The notes: a model not told the origin generated them from the letters alone. DNA of 64,000 nt from Azolla caroliniana (GCA_043228905.1 JBHGNT010000004.1:7626001-7690000), one strand, 5' to 3'; shown: positions 36,301 through 46,335, counted from the first letter of the stretch. A program made the numbers and translations.

Positions 36301-39053
36301 TCCTTTCCGGAGTCGGAGTTGCTCCGATCCGATTCAATGTTGCTGATTTCGTATTCCGGCATCTTCTTCTTCCCCTTCTCTTTGCGCGTGAACCGTCTCC
36401 TCGGTCCCTTGTGCGAGGAGAGCACGGCAGAGTCTCCACTACTCGCCGGTTCTTCATCCAACTGGTCATCTCGACTTAGCTGCTCATTCGGTCCACTGAG
36501 CCGGAATGAGATCAGACTCTCTTCTAGAGTGTCGAAGTCTTCTACCTGGACCTCCTTGGGCTCACTAGCCTCATCTTCCAGAATCGGGACTTCGTCGGGA
36601 GTTGGAGTTGGTAAGGAGTACCATGATGCGGTCTCATTAAACTCGACATCTCGGCTTACTCGGACTTGCTTAGTCCGAGGGTTATAGCACTTATACCCCT
36701 TCTGCTCATGCGAGTAGCCGACTAGGATGCATTTCTCTGACTTCGGATCTAACTTCTTCCGCTTCTCATCCGGTACATGAACATATGCTATGCTATCTAA
36801 TATCCGAAGGTGTCTCAAATTCGGCTTCCGCCCGAAATACAGCTCATGTGCTGACACTGTATCCCCGATCCGGTTTTGGATGTAGACGGTCGTCTAGACT
36901 GCCTCAACCCAGTAGAATTGGGGCATGCTCTTCTCCTCCAGCATTGCCCTTGCTGCGTCGACAATCGACCGGTTCTTCCTTGCGGCCACACCGTTTTGCT
37001 CCGGCGTGTATTTGCAACTGAATTCTCTCCGAATTCCGTTCTGCTGCAGATAACTGTTGAATTGGCCGGAAAAGTATCCTTTTCCACCATCCAACCGAAA
37101 TCACTTGACCTTCCTCTCCCTTTCCCGTTCAACTAAGCTTTGCAAGTTCTGGAAACGTTCGAAGACTTTGCTCTTCCGTTCGATGAGGTAGATCCTCGTG
37201 TGCCGGCTGTAGTCGTCAATGAAAGAGACGAAGTATCGACTCCCGCCAAGACTAACGTTCTGTGCCGGTTCCCATACATCCGAATGTATTAGATCTAGCT
37301 TGTTACGGCTCCGGTTTCATTCGGTAGGGAATGGAAGCCGGTGTTGCTTCCCGAGTTGGCAAGCTTCACAAATTTCGGCCTTCCGACCGCTAAATCTTGG
37401 CAAACCGAAGACAAGTTGTTTCGATTGTAGGTCCTGAAGCCTCCGGTAGTTGACGTGGCTGATCCGCTTGTGCCACAGGTCGATGTCCGACTCGATCTTC
37501 TGCCCTTTGGCAAACATGGCGGTGCCAACGTCATTGGTGTTGAGGATGAACATCCTCCCTTCTCTGCGCCCTTGCGCAATTATCCGGCCTTCTTCCTCAA
37601 TGAAGCGCCCTAGGTGCGTAAACCGCACTTGCATCCCCTGGTCGACGATTTGTCCAACTGACACTAGGTTCTTTGTGATGGTCGGAACGTGTAGTACGTT
37701 CATCAGCTTCCCCTTTTGTCCGACATGGCTTAAAGGGACTTCTCCGACATGCACAATCGGGTGAGGGGTGTCGTCTCCGGTTTCAACAATCCCCGGTTGT
37801 TCCGGCTTCTCCAAAAAAGAGAACCACTCTTTATGGCTCGTCATGTGGTTGGATGCTCCGGAATCGACGTACCATACTTCCTCCAATTTGGGAGTAGTCT
37901 TCTTCATCGAGTTAGCCTTGTGCTTCATAACGAAGGCTGGCCCTTTATTGGTTTTCCCGATTCCGGATCCTTCCGATCCTTCCGTGTAGTGCGAGCTTTG
38001 CCGGTTCTCTCAACTGGTTTTGCTGGATCCGGATTTGTCCGAATTGGCGTGCTTCTTCCAGCACTCGCTTTCCCTGTGGCCCTTTTTGCCACAATACCAG
38101 CATTCTGTGTCGGCCTTTCCTTGCCGGTTCCCGGCGCCCCTTTGACTCCCCCTGCTTGTGGAGGGTTCGGAACTGCTGTTGGCACCACCTTTGTGCCTCC
38201 GGTCCTGCTCTTGCCGACCCACCCTGACCATGGGGCCGATCTGTCTCCGTGTATAGCATACGGCCGTCCAATTGAGTGGTCCTTGACCCACTCGTGTGGT
38301 TTTCTTCGACCATCAGCATCGATTGCAAGTCAAAGAAAGACGATGGTTTCTCCCAGGTGCAGATCACTGTCCGGATTGGCCCGTACCTTTGCGCTAGACC
38401 ACCAAGGCAGATTTGTACCATCTCATTCTCGTCCACCGTCACGTTGATGGACCCGAGTGCGTCGCAAATCTCCTTTATCATGGTGGTGTAATCTGTAACC
38501 AACATGTTTCTTTGCCAGATGTTGTTCAGCTCTTGCCGGAGCTGCAACTTACGGGTTGTGGTACTCACGGTGAAAATCTTCCTCAAATTTTCCCCTGGCC
38601 TCCTTCAGCGGCTTTGCATCCTTGTTGTAGCCGAGCATCTGATCGTGCACATAGGATGCAAGGTAGTACAATACTCGGCTTGCTCCTTGCTCCCATACCG
38701 GGAAGTCATTGTGTGCCGGCTCCGGCGCTACCTCGTTCATTCCTTCCACGAAGCTCCAATATCCATGCCCCAACAGGTACTGGTGCATCTTGTATGACCA
38801 GGACGCGTAGTTGCTCCGGTTGAGCTTCTTTGTTGGAAGTGAACTCATCATTCCTCTGTCCACATCCTCTCTCTGTCTGTTGTTACTGGGTTCTAGGGTT
38901 CGTCTATGGAAGCAAGTGTCGGCTGCAGAGGTTCTCAACCCTCATGCTCTGTAAACGTGCAGAAGCGTTAGACAAAACCAACTTAGTCGGATAGCAACAG
39001 AGAATAAGATGAAGGTTTAATGGAGTAGCTTAACACACAGAGAATACACATGG

Positions 39054-39084
<31 letters not shown>

Positions 39085-42000
39085 CAGAACATAAACTCAA
39101 TTCAAAAATATCACTAAAACTCTGTACATGCAACGTGCTAAACAACACTATTTATACAAGTCCATAAAGGACTGATAGAAGTATTGACACGTACTTCAAT
39201 ATTCCTACGTGTGACTAACACTAACTACGAGACAATGATTACCTAGTAGTCTAGGCTACTACTAGGCTTCCGGTTCCTGCTCGAATCCAGCTCTCCGATC
39301 CGTCTCCTTGATCCGGCCGGTTGTTTCCGAATACCATCCGGATACCGATCCGGCTCATCCTTCCGGATGCCGATCCGGCTCAGGCTTATTCAGCTGATCC
39401 GGATCCGGTTGAGCTTGCTCGATCAACAGACATTAATATATCTAGTGTTTCCAAGTGTTTGTATATCGTTCCCAACCACCGATGCTAGGAAATGCTAGAG
39501 GCTCCGGAGGAATGGCTGTATTGTACAGAAAGGAGATGCATGATAGAATGCATGTCGTGCATAATGATGCAGATGCACACTATATGTGGATAAGAATCAG
39601 AAGAGGGAACCTTAGGGAGCTATATATTGCAAAGGCGTCACAATAGATCAACTCCTACTCATGCTACAAGTCAATAGTGGCTACAAAATAGGCTCCCAAC
39701 TATGACATTGCAAAGGGGAAACACCATTACCTCTGTAAGCAAGGCGTTGGCCCATTACCCAAGGTAATGGAATATTAGACAATGGCTTTTCTCACTCAAA
39801 CTCTAGAGATGCAAGAAGTTTCTCGCTGGCATAATAGGTAGTGGCTTGTTGCTCTCAAAGATGAGACAACAATTCAGATGTAATCTCTTGTTTGGTCTTA
39901 TAGGCCATTTTGGCCTATCAAAAGATTTAGAGAGAGCTTTAGTGCCAATGATTGCCCACATGATAAGGAGCAATGCATCGGTGCCCCATGATATAATCCA
40001 GCCAGAGATGGGAGTAGCGCCTATAATCATCGAGGCATTATTTTTCTCAATGACCTCTATCCCAGGACTTTGGGAGCTCCCTAAAGGAAGGTACTCAAGG
40101 TTGGCACTTATGTAATGAAGGCAACTTGCTGAACATGGAGCCATTCATTGTTGGTATGCTAAAATGCAACAATGGTTTGAGTCACATGGCATAAGCAAAA
40201 ATGAGTAGTAACCCCATTCCAATATAGCTTGGACCGTCCCCATTGAAACTTAACTAAATTAGAAAATAATAGAGTGATCCCAATTAATATTATTAACTTG
40301 GAAAGCAAGATAATATGGATCAGCCCCCAAATATCAGTTGGTAGGAAGATGGCCCACAATAAGACTCAGTTTTTACACACATCGGATGATGGATTCATCG
40401 TCAGGCCATCTTATATGGATATACATCTATGCTATGCGCTGCGTAGTGTGATAGCGCATCTATGAACTTCATCACACCAATTAGAGATTGAGGTAGGCAG
40501 ATATGCATCATTAGGGAATGGAATCCCAAGGACACTATGTTTGTCATTGTAGTGCCTTTTATGAAATAAGGAGACACCATTGCCTCTTTGAACAGGGCTT
40601 CACACACTATGCAAGGTAATGGAATATGATTACCAATAGTGCTGGAAACTTTTTTTGCTAGAACTCAAGAGACACAAGGAAAATTTGTTAAAGGACAACA
40701 ATACAAGCACACAAGATTATCCACAAAGAACAATAACAACTTTCTTTAGCCCCATCACGCCTGCTAATGCTACAAGTCAATTAAGGGCCACACAAATGGG
40801 CTCCCGACCAGAACATAACAAAGGGATTACAATAGATCGGGCAATAGCATTTTGTTGTGCATGTAGGCCCTGGCCCATGGGACTGCGATCTCACTACTCT
40901 TGTCATCGATAAATGAAGGCCGTTATCCCCCACCGTCGCATGTGCTTCCCTTGCTTCGGAGACGTCTCCATTGTGGATCAACCTATGCTAAAGACCTTTT
41001 GAAGACCAAAATTACAACGTATCTGACTTGAGAGTCTTACATCTGCCGATATAAGATTCTTTAGTCTATTTTTAACTTAGGTGCCTTTTTTTTTTTACTT
41101 AGCAGCATTTATTTATTTTGATTTTTTGTTCTCAAAGACAAGACAACACTTGAGATGTAATCTCTTGCTTGGACTCATAGGCCATTTTGACCTCTTAAGA
41201 ATGTTAATGAATCTTTCTTTCTTTCTCTGTTTGGTTGTTTACTATCATAAAATTAAAATGAGATATAATGAGGAATTGCATCTTACGATATCACCTCATC
41301 TTTGAAACGACCCAGCCAAAATAAATATGAGTAAATTTGTGAACCGGTTTAGTGCTTAGCTAAGCATGACATTCTGCACCTACTAGATGAACTGAAACTT
41401 CTACCTTTGAAAGATCTCTAACATGAGCTGATCCAAGATGGAAAGTTCTCTGAAGCAGAGGAAGTACCATTAGTTTTGGTTGATAATGGTCTTGATTTGT
41501 ATATGTTAATGATAATGGGTTCATGGTTTAGATGAACCTCTTATGAATGGTTTTGTCAAGTCCCTACTTTTGTACCCCTTGGTTGACTTATAGAAGAGAA
41601 TACTTCTTAGAATTCTATTATGTTGTGTAGTGGACCAAAACTTGTACCTCTGACTGGCACATTCAAAATTATGAGCATTAGCAGATCCATTCTTCCATAT
41701 ATTTGCATGCATATCTGTGTCTCTCTCTTATTAACTGATGTTAAGAGGTCTTGAGCTTCACTATCATTCTATGGAGGCACGAGAGATGTGTATCCATATA
41801 AGAGGGAATCCATCTTGTGACAAGATGAAAAGAGGGCCTTATAGTTCATCTTCCTACTATGAGGCATTGTGTGGCTGATCCATATTCTTAAATCAGCCAA
41901 TTTTATGATATCAGTTCAGGTTACCCTATTCTTTCATACTATGATAATGTTCAAGTGTGAATAATCCAGGGTAAATTGGAATTGATTGTAATACATTTGT

Positions 42001-43164
42001 ATTTACTCCATGTGATTGGAACCTTTCCTGCATGGGCTAACAAACTTGGCTAATCACCAATTTATAGCCATCATATGATAAAAGAAAGGTGATTGCTTGT
42101 ATGGTTTCAGGCTATAAGGCGATTTTGGATAAGGAATGATTTGAAGGGTGCTGTGGAGGCCATGGGGAAAATTGCAGATCAATCTGTAAGTTGATTAACG
42201 CCTTTCTATGTATCAAATGCTTGAATTTAGGTAAAGAATGGCTGTATAATTTGTATTTGTATACAAATTCATTATTTGTCTTTTGCAGGTAGTTGTCGAT
42301 GTACTCAGTTGTTGGATGGACCGGAGTGAGCTCTTTACACTTGAAGTGTCTGGTTTACTTCTTCCCTTATTGAATGGTTTACTGAGTAGTGCTGTGGAAA
42401 GGTAATTGCTTAAATTAATATTACAAAGGGTATTCTATTTCAATACGGTGATAGTAAGTTTTCAGTTAAATAATTACTTTATGCAGATATCTAAGTACAG
42501 CGTTATCTGTATTATCAATGATTGTAAAGAATTTTGGCCAAGTTATTCATACAACTCGCACAACATCGCTAGCTTTTGGTATTGATTTCCAAGCTGAAGA
42601 AAGGTGGGAACTTGTTGCAAATTGATTATTAAGGGGATTCCGAATGCCATTGATTTCTTGTATGCTCATTGACTATAAAACATTTTCTACAATGACACAG
42701 TAAATTTGTTTGAAGTTTTCTCCACTGGTAACGATTCTAATTATTGTAAGCCTTTGGATATGGTTCAGGATTGAGCGTTGCAATGCGTGCTATGCCGAAC
42801 TTCAAATCATCATGAAAAATTTAATTCCCCTTATGAGGTAAATGTGTATGTATACTCTCTGTTTTCATTAGAACTTCCAATTTCACCCTATGATATGTTC
42901 AGTCACCTGCGATTGCTCTTTGTGTGTTCTTTGTATCTCTTATTTCAAGACAGAACAGATTGTCTAAAAACTCCAGAGATTGATAATAAGTTGTTGTTTC
43001 CTCCAAAATACTTAGAACATGTGTTGTTTTCCTAAGCGTTTATCCCAATGATAGAATAGCATTCTAAACCTTGAATGGCATACACATACAACCGTTTTTA
43101 TAGAAAAGGTGGTGATATTGGAAAAGCTGCACAAGATTTGAATGTACGCCTTCAAGATGTGTGA
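15013..43164 (+). CDS. KTN80: Katanin p80 WD40 repeat-containing subunit B1 homolog, 17 exons
   Basis: Regulatory subunit of the microtubule-severing ATPase katanin; it binds the p60 subunit and targets it to microtubule crossovers and nucleation sites. Exons: 15013-15034, 15296-15429, 16051-16168, 16249-16475, 16840-16942, 27822-27892, 28096-28170, 28248-28391, 28463-28640, 30019-30078, 30156-30289, 30593-30721, 42111-42185, 42289-42401, 42487-42603, 42769-42837, 43104-43164. All introns are GT-AG and all joins stay in phase: 1830 nt, 609 aa. Residues 1-298 hold the WD40 propeller (SGHSSTV...[38 protein letters not shown]). Residues 299-422 are a linker. Residues ~423-609 are the con80 p60-binding domain ([25 protein letters not shown], ending NVRLQDV). 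Plant homologs I recall are longer, about 800 aa or more, so the linker is short or I missed linker exons. Introns 5 and 12 are each about 11 kb because of transposons. Confidence 0.93.
16943..18144. other. Katanin intron 5, left part; no feature recognised
   Basis: Noncoding sequence with TG/CA-rich low complexity near 17790-17960. No terminal repeats or domains seen. Confidence 0.5.
18145..20260. repeat. R1 repeat block in katanin intron 5
   Basis: Shares long imperfect stretches with 39690-41220 in intron 12. A ~370-bp subunit (R1a, with GTTGTTCTCAAA then GGCCATTTTGGCCTC) occurs at 18145-18520 and again at 19815-20170, in the same orientation, flanking a ~1.1-kb unit (R1b). The layout resembles a short element with terminal direct repeats. 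No protein motif is recognised. Copia-B copy 1 inserted at 20260, and related sequence resumes to the right (25404-25990). Confidence 0.6.
20261..20449. repeat. Inverted repeat 1: folded-back LTR fragment
   Basis: The 49-bp arm 20261-20309 is the reverse complement of 20401-20449. The interval between the arms is LTR sequence in the normal orientation, matching about 25129-25275. The outer end keeps TGTTGTA, the same terminal bases as the intact LTR at 25108. Confidence 0.9.
20455..20816. repeat. Inverted repeat 2: 155-bp RNase H palindrome
   Basis: Arm 20455-20609 is the reverse complement of 20662-20816 with about one mismatch, and the spacer is 52 bp. The right arm is the RNase H coding sequence in its proper place; the left arm is an inverted extra copy. 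Confidence 0.93.
20522..24412 (-). CDS. Copia-B Gag-Pol polyprotein, 1296 codons, C-terminus replaced
   Basis: One open frame from ATG at 24412 ([12 protein letters not shown]). In order: UBN2-type gag (1-200); CCHC knuckle [14 protein letters not shown] (~237-250); aspartic protease [11 protein letters not shown] (~304-314); GAG-pre-integrase with HRRLGHLS and CEHCQYGK; integrase core ([31 protein letters not shown]); LTR-copia RT with [12 protein letters not shown] and YVDDMLISG (~1010); RNase H with [16 protein letters not shown] and [17 protein letters not shown]. After DSQGAVAL the frame enters the inverted repeat, so the last ~25 residues are antisense RNase H and the normal ending is lost. 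RNase H is therefore truncated; the rest could be functional. Confidence 0.93.
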   Translation of the reverse strand: MASTSGSSEMSLRKFDGSNFNFWKEQMQDYLIVKGQIDPIENEEPPEGYKPIEWQKLDRIVRATIRMHLSESVYFTVQSCTTAFELWKTLSDTYEKKVAATKMFLIRRLYNLRMKESDSVQAHLNEYESISSQISSQGTAIEDELRAMILMSSLPSSWETFVTTVCNASTTAVKYSEVTSAILTEAARRKSFAKDSTDDAYVVQGSTDRSNIRGRDSSRPPNNQRRRSQSRDNRICNYCKKPGHIKADCRALKNKNYKKSGRHEEINYVSSSADVLPDDPNILSIENPVGSEVLLTTEESSTWLLDSGASFHVTPHRSQFRQYTIRHSDSVRVGNSQHCDIIGIGTVELNLAGGSTLVLHNVRHVPELSRPLISVGQLDEDGIRAGFSSGGWTLHRGNLLLARGPKIHSLYPLHVTLREGNLFLVDIPVSSLWHRRLGHLSKAGITHLSRAGYIPKLSFSDHQFCEHCQYGKQVAASHPTSAPRETRPLDLVHSDVCGPMPHQSLGGASYFVTFIDDSTRKVWAYPIRTKDRVFSIFTDWLAMVENQTDRKLKCFRTDNGGEFKSEEFVKFCRQRGIRREFTAPHSPEQNGIAERMNRTIQERIVSMLQHSGLSDGFWAEALLTAVHIINMSPSRPLGLQIPQELWIGSKPNYDKLRIFGCEAYALIPKDDRRKLAPRSRKCIFLGYGSDGEMGYRLWDPERRQIVRSSDVVFNESAMNPSVEKSIEVRRVTFSDVPTLQEGPALNTRSASRVAEPYTTDSDNSDSAQQNNPLSDHPTLIPDATSPILPRRSERLSQPPERYSPGVFFTDAGEPTSYEEASTSVDSATWHLAMESEMHSIRANKTWDLVELPRNRRALPCKWVYRLKETSDSTTPKYKARLVAKGFRQEYGVDFDEIFSPVVKMTTLRFLLGVVAADNLELIQLDVKTAFLHGDLEEEIYMEQPKGFVATGQEHLVCRLRKSLYGLKQAPRQWYKKFDDFIQSIGFSKSDEDHCLFTNTAQDGSPIFLIIYVDDMLISGRHAGELADLIRQLRLKFAMKDLGPARHILGMKISRHRDKRHLFLSQTDYIGRVLERFNMQSAKSASTPLPMNLRLSQRDCPTSGPEGEDMKSVPYAPAVGSLMYLMVATRPDISHAVGVVSRFMHNPGRSHWNAVKHVFRYLAGTKDHGILFGPNRTSGVVGYTDSDFAGCIDSRKSTTEYCFKFGNGAISWKSKLQECTATSTTEAEYVAASDAAKEALWLSRLAHTFRQVDHDSAPVVYSDSQGAVALSKRVRQPTEPQSFFCCVGRSYIFCFGR
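25108..25403 (-). repeat. 5' LTR of copia-B copy 1
   Basis: 296 bp, minus-strand start TGTCGAATACATG and end CTACAACA. It is the same length and family as the LTR at 54667-54962. It holds a GA microsatellite (about 25197-25223) and a TATATATAGTGACC segment. The Met-tRNA primer site lies at 25093-25105 on the minus strand. Confidence 0.9.
25404..26150. repeat. R1-related sequence in katanin intron 5, right of copia-B
   Basis: 25600-25990 resembles R1a (GCAAAGGGGTTACA, then GATAGCAATTTGTC). The rest, to the Mutator-like element, is AT-rich with three imperfect repeats of a TTTAGCCATTT motif. Confidence 0.5.
26753..27133 (+). pseudogene. Captured PB1-domain gene fragment inside the MULE
   Basis: A 126-codon open frame contains [14 protein letters not shown], then [16 protein letters not shown]. 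This is the hallmark start of the plant PB1 domain found in PB1/Raf-like kinases and PAL-OF-QUIRKY-type proteins. Upstream residues ([22 protein letters not shown]) look like the Ser-rich lead seen in such proteins. The frame stops soon after the first half of PB1, so the domain is incomplete. An overlapping plus-strand ORF at 26596-26820 ([17 protein letters not shown]) may be a second captured piece. Any expression is unknown. Confidence 0.7.
27302..27356 (+). repeat. (GA)n microsatellite inside the MULE
   Basis: About 27 uninterrupted AG units. Confidence 0.95.
27822..30721 (+). CDS. KTN80: Katanin p80 exons 6-12 (end of WD40, linker, start of con80)
   Basis: Exon 6 completes the [20 protein letters not shown] blade. 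Exons 7-8 give [15 protein letters not shown] and [20 protein letters not shown], strongly typical of katanin p80. Exons 9-11 are the weakly conserved linker and are the least certain. Exon 12 starts con80 ([24 protein letters not shown]). Confidence 0.88.
28765..28880 (+). repeat. (TATG)n-rich microsatellite in katanin intron 9
   Basis: Imperfect TATG/CATG tetranucleotide runs shortly after the exon 9 donor. No coding role. Confidence 0.75.
30790..31095 (+). repeat. Tandem repeats next to a solo LTR, katanin intron 12
   Basis: A 164-bp unit is repeated in tandem (30911 onward and 31075 onward); the second copy runs into the complete LTR. A shorter ~31-bp unit (CCCATAACTGACTCCTG) occurs at about 30880, 31012 and 31043. 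The first unit includes a partial copy of the LTR start (TGTTAGATATAATT). Confidence 0.8.
31096..31735 (+). mobile_element. Solo LTR with 5-bp TSD, katanin intron 12
   Basis: 640 bp with inverted ends TGTTAGA...TCTAACA, flanked by an exact TSD ATATT (31091-31095 and 31736-31740). No internal domain and no partner LTR, so it is most simply a solo LTR left by recombination. The family cannot be told from the LTR alone. Confidence 0.82.
31741..32508. other. Katanin intron 12; no feature recognised
   Basis: Noncoding, with a weak internal similarity between 32160-32230 and 32360-32410 (CACCAACTAACCAACC-like). No gene seen. Confidence 0.4.
32509..33390 (-). pseudogene. Ty3/gypsy-type gag fragment
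   Basis: Reading the minus strand from about 33390: [19 protein letters not shown]; then [21 protein letters not shown]; then [20 protein letters not shown]; then, after a frameshift near 33018, [42 protein letters not shown] and [19 protein letters not shown]. This is the retrotransposon gag fold that precedes a knuckle. A Lys/Arg-rich end follows ([15 protein letters not shown]). No pol follows on the left, so it is an isolated gag, broken by frameshifts. Confidence 0.72.
33828..33885 (-). repeat. tRNA-like (SINE-type) pol III promoter remnant
   Basis: On the minus strand, TTAGCTCAAGTG resembles an A box and, about 30 bp later, GAGTTCAAATATG resembles a B box. Spacing and order fit a decayed tRNA-derived SINE head. 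No poly-A tail or TSD was identified. Confidence 0.35.
34115..34499 (-). repeat. Copia-A type 5' LTR with primer-binding site
   Basis: 385-bp minus-strand LTR, TGTTGAGAATCAAGC...CTTTACA. The Met-tRNA-like primer site TGGTATCAAAGC lies at 34103-34114, so the interior belongs to the left. It contains the family palindrome (about 34357-34384) and short TG and GA microsatellites (34167-34206). The next coding sequence to the left is a gypsy-type gag, not the copia gag that follows this LTR elsewhere. Confidence 0.85.
34500..34925 (-). pseudogene. Copia-A3 Pol C-terminus with charged extension
   Basis: After an in-frame TAA following [10 protein letters not shown], the same frame continues [21 protein letters not shown], the usual end of copia RNase H. 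The polypurine tract that normally closes the coding region (TTGAGGGGGAG) encodes HLRGRE here, but the frame stays open for about 100 more codons rich in Lys, Glu, Asp, Ser and Thr ([33 protein letters not shown]). It ends at the abutting LTR. The extension matches no domain I know. Confidence 0.55.
34928..36860 (-). pseudogene. Copia-A3 reverse transcriptase and RNase H
   Basis: The ORF 36857-35157 (566 codons) begins in the integrase C-terminal region ([33 protein letters not shown]), passes an acidic spacer, then [51 protein letters not shown] and the active site [11 protein letters not shown] near 35540. A frameshift near 35200 moves to 35278-34928, which carries [32 protein letters not shown] and [14 protein letters not shown] (RNase H). 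Most catalytic residues are visible, so the copy is only lightly damaged. Confidence 0.88.
36815..37930 (-). pseudogene. Copia-A3 protease and integrase
   Basis: The ORF 37928-37317 holds the protease site [17 protein letters not shown] and the GAG-pre-integrase zinc region ([29 protein letters not shown]). Integrase core follows in other frames around 37290-36900 (the DDE region around [19 protein letters not shown] and [16 protein letters not shown]). At least two frameshifts separate the parts. Confidence 0.85.
37931..38938 (-). pseudogene. Copia-A3 gag
   Basis: Starts near 38850 with [21 protein letters not shown], the UBN2-type copia gag, followed by [21 protein letters not shown] frameshift near 38570 leads to [20 protein letters not shown] and [18 protein letters not shown]. 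The CCHC knuckle [14 protein letters not shown] is at about 38058-38100. Gag forms the virus-like particle and binds RNA. Confidence 0.86.
38948..39428 (-). repeat. 5' LTR of copia-A3 with damaged primer site
   Basis: 481 bp, minus-strand TGTTGATCGAGCAAGC...CGTTTACA. The text after it reads GAGCATGAGGGTTGAG rather than TGGTATCAGAGC..., so 8 bp of the primer-binding site is gone. It holds a GA microsatellite (about 39054-39080). Only its first ~20 bp resemble the other copia-A LTRs. Confidence 0.72.
39690..41220. repeat. R1 repeat block in katanin intron 12
   Basis: Second copy of the intron-5 block: an R1a tail at 39840-39915, R1b at 39920-40840, R1a at 40850-41215. Shared landmarks include GATTGCCC...AAGGAGCAA, GGGAGCTCCCTAAAGGAA and CAACAATGGTTTGAGT. 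The two blocks are similar but clearly diverged. No protein domain recognised. Confidence 0.6.
41221..42110. other. End of katanin intron 12; no feature recognised
   Basis: Noncoding sequence up to the exon 13 acceptor (TGGTTTCAG at 42102-42110). Confidence 0.6.
42111..43164 (+). CDS. KTN80: Katanin p80 exons 13-17 (con80 domain)
   Basis: These exons encode the helical con80 domain: [59 protein letters not shown] and, last, [20 protein letters not shown] before TGA at 43162-43164. Phase 2 is kept across exons 14-17. They follow intron 12 (30722-42110). Confidence 0.92.
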
Positions 43165-46100
43165 CTCTACTGACATTTTTCAACCAATTCATTGTCTCTC
43201 AACCATGTTAGCAATGGTAAGATATCAAGCTTCAGCTACTGCAGCATAATTCAAAGCTCAGGATGTTTTACATGATTTTAGTCATCATGTAATCTTTTCT
43301 ACCTGTTCTGTTTCAGAGTGGACGACAACCCTTCAAGAAGCGCTTTCACCTGCTACAATCAATCAAGCAGGTTATTGACATGGTTCTCACATCATTTGGA
43401 GAAGAATCAGTAATACCTACTCTTTGTATGTTTTGCTGTATTATCAATTCTTTTATAGCAAACCAAATGGAGATGTTTTACAAGATACCTGTAAGGATGC
43501 TTGTGGAATCCAGAGGAAATACTTGATATCCATGCATGTACCAATATTATACTTCTGATTTCCGTTGCATCTTTAAGGATGCTTTTCGGATATACCAAGG
43601 GTATTTCCTGCATCATATTTGTAGTGATGGATCAACCAATATTTGATGATTCAGAGATACAAGTCTATACATGGCAACATACAAATGTAATTAACAGTAT
43701 TGTATGTTACACCCAATAGTTCACTATTGAAAGATACAAGTGTACATACAAACAACATAGACACATTGATGCGTTTATGCATATATGTATATTAATCGTT
43801 ATATAATTGTGTATGTGAGACTCATTTTTTTGAGATTTCCAGGGTTTTAGTATAAATCTTTATAGTATTTGCATACATATGTTGACTTAAAGAAGCATTT
43901 GGTATGCTAATGTAAAGCAAAGCATTAGGGCCTTCACTATTTGATACCTTATTCAGGAGAATTATGTGACATTGCAATATTTGAAAATGTTTGAGGTGCC
44001 TCATTTTGAACTTTTCGATGTTTGGTAACAATAAACTCTGTAGTAGGAATGTTTGGAGTGCCTTTTTGAAAATTTTCAATATATTGTTACAATAAACTAG
44101 TAGATGCTATGATTATCATCCTTGATAGGTTCTTTGCAAAATTTAAATGTGGTCGTTGCAATTAAAATGTAGATTGTATTTGTTGTGTGTGAGTTGTTTT
44201 TGGCTTACATGACAATAGTTGCATGTATGTATTTGGCAAGTAGTGCAATGAGGATTTTTGTTATGTATGGTTTATTCTCATGCGAAAATGAATATGATTG
44301 GCACATGGCATCCTTGATTATTTCTTTATAGAGGTTGAACATTCCCACAATCTAATTGCAAATTGATGTGTTTGTGGAGTGTTTGTGTGCATTGAGTTCG
44401 TTTGGCACAAACAAGAACAAATGCATATATGGTATCCTATATGTAATCTTATATGAAAGGTGATTGCATTAGTAAGCTTATTGTATTATGCGTTGCAGAA
44501 AGGAAAAGATCCTATGCAGGCATTGTCATATTGGCTTGCTAAGCTCGTTTGTGGCTCAAATATGGTAAAATGCATTACAATGATGAAACACCCCTAGAAT
44601 AAGGAATATGGATGATTTCTAATACGTGTTAGATGAAAAATATGCATGGATGTGTTGTGAACATGCGATGCATGAGCTTTGTAAGATATGTGATCATTTG
44701 CATGAGACTAGTTGAAAATTATATTGGTGGCAAACTTCAAACAATAATTGACCTTTGAAAGAAAGTAGTGACATATAATTCCCTTTCTCTTTGGAATGGT
44801 TGTAGGTATCAATGAATGCCTATGACTCTCGATCTCTAGTAATAAATATTGATAAAATGAGGAATGGGCTCTTTGATGAATTGGCTCTTTAATCTACCTA
44901 GGTGTTTGCATATACCTTGCATCTATTAACAATACAAAGGAGTGTCCAATAACCTTCATTTAACAACTTTAACATGTGTTCCAAATGTATAAAAATATCC
45001 CTATTGTGGCATGATGTAATGAGCAACAATCCTTAAAGTAGCTTCTATATGCATCTCTCATCTTGGTTCCCCACAAAACTCCTCCACGGGATTGGATGCG
45101 ATGCTTGCACTAGCCTACCATCATCTATAAATTCAAGATTCCTTGCCATTCACCTGACTGCAAATCGAAACTATTTACCAAGACATGCACTCACCTAATT
45201 GAACAATAATTGCGTTTAGAGATGGTTGATATGACGACAATTATGTTTTTAAGATAAGAGACATGATCCATGAAATAAAACATGCCTTGCAAACATTCTC
45301 CCTACTTGACATACTCTTGCCTAACTCAAAAATTGTAGCACAAATAGAATTGACATATGATGATTTAACGTCATACTAGGTAGAAACAATCCATGGGATT
45401 GAAAATGACTTAACAAAACATTCTACAAATGATTGAAAATGGGTATGTGGTTGAACACCTAGAAATCTAGAACTCTTGGCTGAAAAAAATGTAGCAATCA
45501 GAAAGGTAAGAGGTGAAAACATGCACATCGACAAAATGTGCAAGGTGTCTTAGAACAGAAAATAAGGATAAATGTTATGGATTGCATAGTATGGCGTGTT
45601 AAAGGATCATATATAGAAAGCATACAACTACAAATATGAGCGGGCATTGAGAGTTCTCTTGAGTATGTTCTATATGGGGTGGGTGTGGTTCGTATGTGTT
45701 CAAGTAGACATGTCAAAGAATCCTCCATTTATTGATTATGAGGATTTCGGATTCCTATGACCCCTTCCTTACATGTGGAGACATGTTATGTATCCATGTT
45801 TTGACATGGAAAAAATGGACAATGAATAAACATGAAAATCTCCATGGCTTTTAAGTGTTTTTCTAATGTTATTATCAATATTCAAGGAACCGCAATTCAA
45901 GTCTTAAGGAGTCCAATGTCATAAAGTTGATCCTCCCTTGATAAAAAGTGCACAATATGACAAAGTCAAAATTAGGATTACATTGGCATGGAAAGAACAC
46001 TTACACAATGCCTACTTTCTTGCTTGGGAAACGGCTCCACTATATGTATATTGATATAATTAAAGCTATGACCCTCGTTAACTTCAATGCAAATAACCTC

Positions 46101-46335
46101 CTGGCAAGCTCTAAAAATTTAGAGGACATCCAACACGAACAATTATAATTTGGCTCTAACCTCGTAATCGGGGTTCATAAAAACCAATATATGGATAGGC
46201 TAAAAACTCGTGGAGTACAAGAACATCCAAGTATGTTCAAGTTGCCTATCCCAAATCTCATGGAAACCCGAATCTATATACATATACACAGAAACATGAA
46301 TCTCGAAATAGAGGCATATAATAAGTACACGGGAA
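43165..46335. other. 3' flank of katanin gene, no confirmed gene
   Basis: Two acceptor/donor-bounded open stretches could be 3' UTR or orphan exons: about 43318-43370 (SGRQPFKKRFHLLQ) and 44500-44566 (KGKDPMQALSYWLAKLVCGSN). An imperfect 62-bp tandem pair lies at 43987-44108. Nothing else recognised. Confidence 0.4.

Larger units (their letters stand above)
34500..39428 (-). mobile_element. Copia-A3 (Ty1/copia), 3' LTR missing, in katanin intron 12
   Basis: Minus-strand order: 5' LTR (38948-39428), gag, protease, integrase, RT, RNase H. The gag and pol are near-readable with a few stops and frameshifts. The left end stops abruptly at the copia-A type LTR (34499/34500) and the matching 3' LTR is absent. 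The primer-binding site is damaged. It lies antisense to the katanin gene. Confidence 0.88.
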
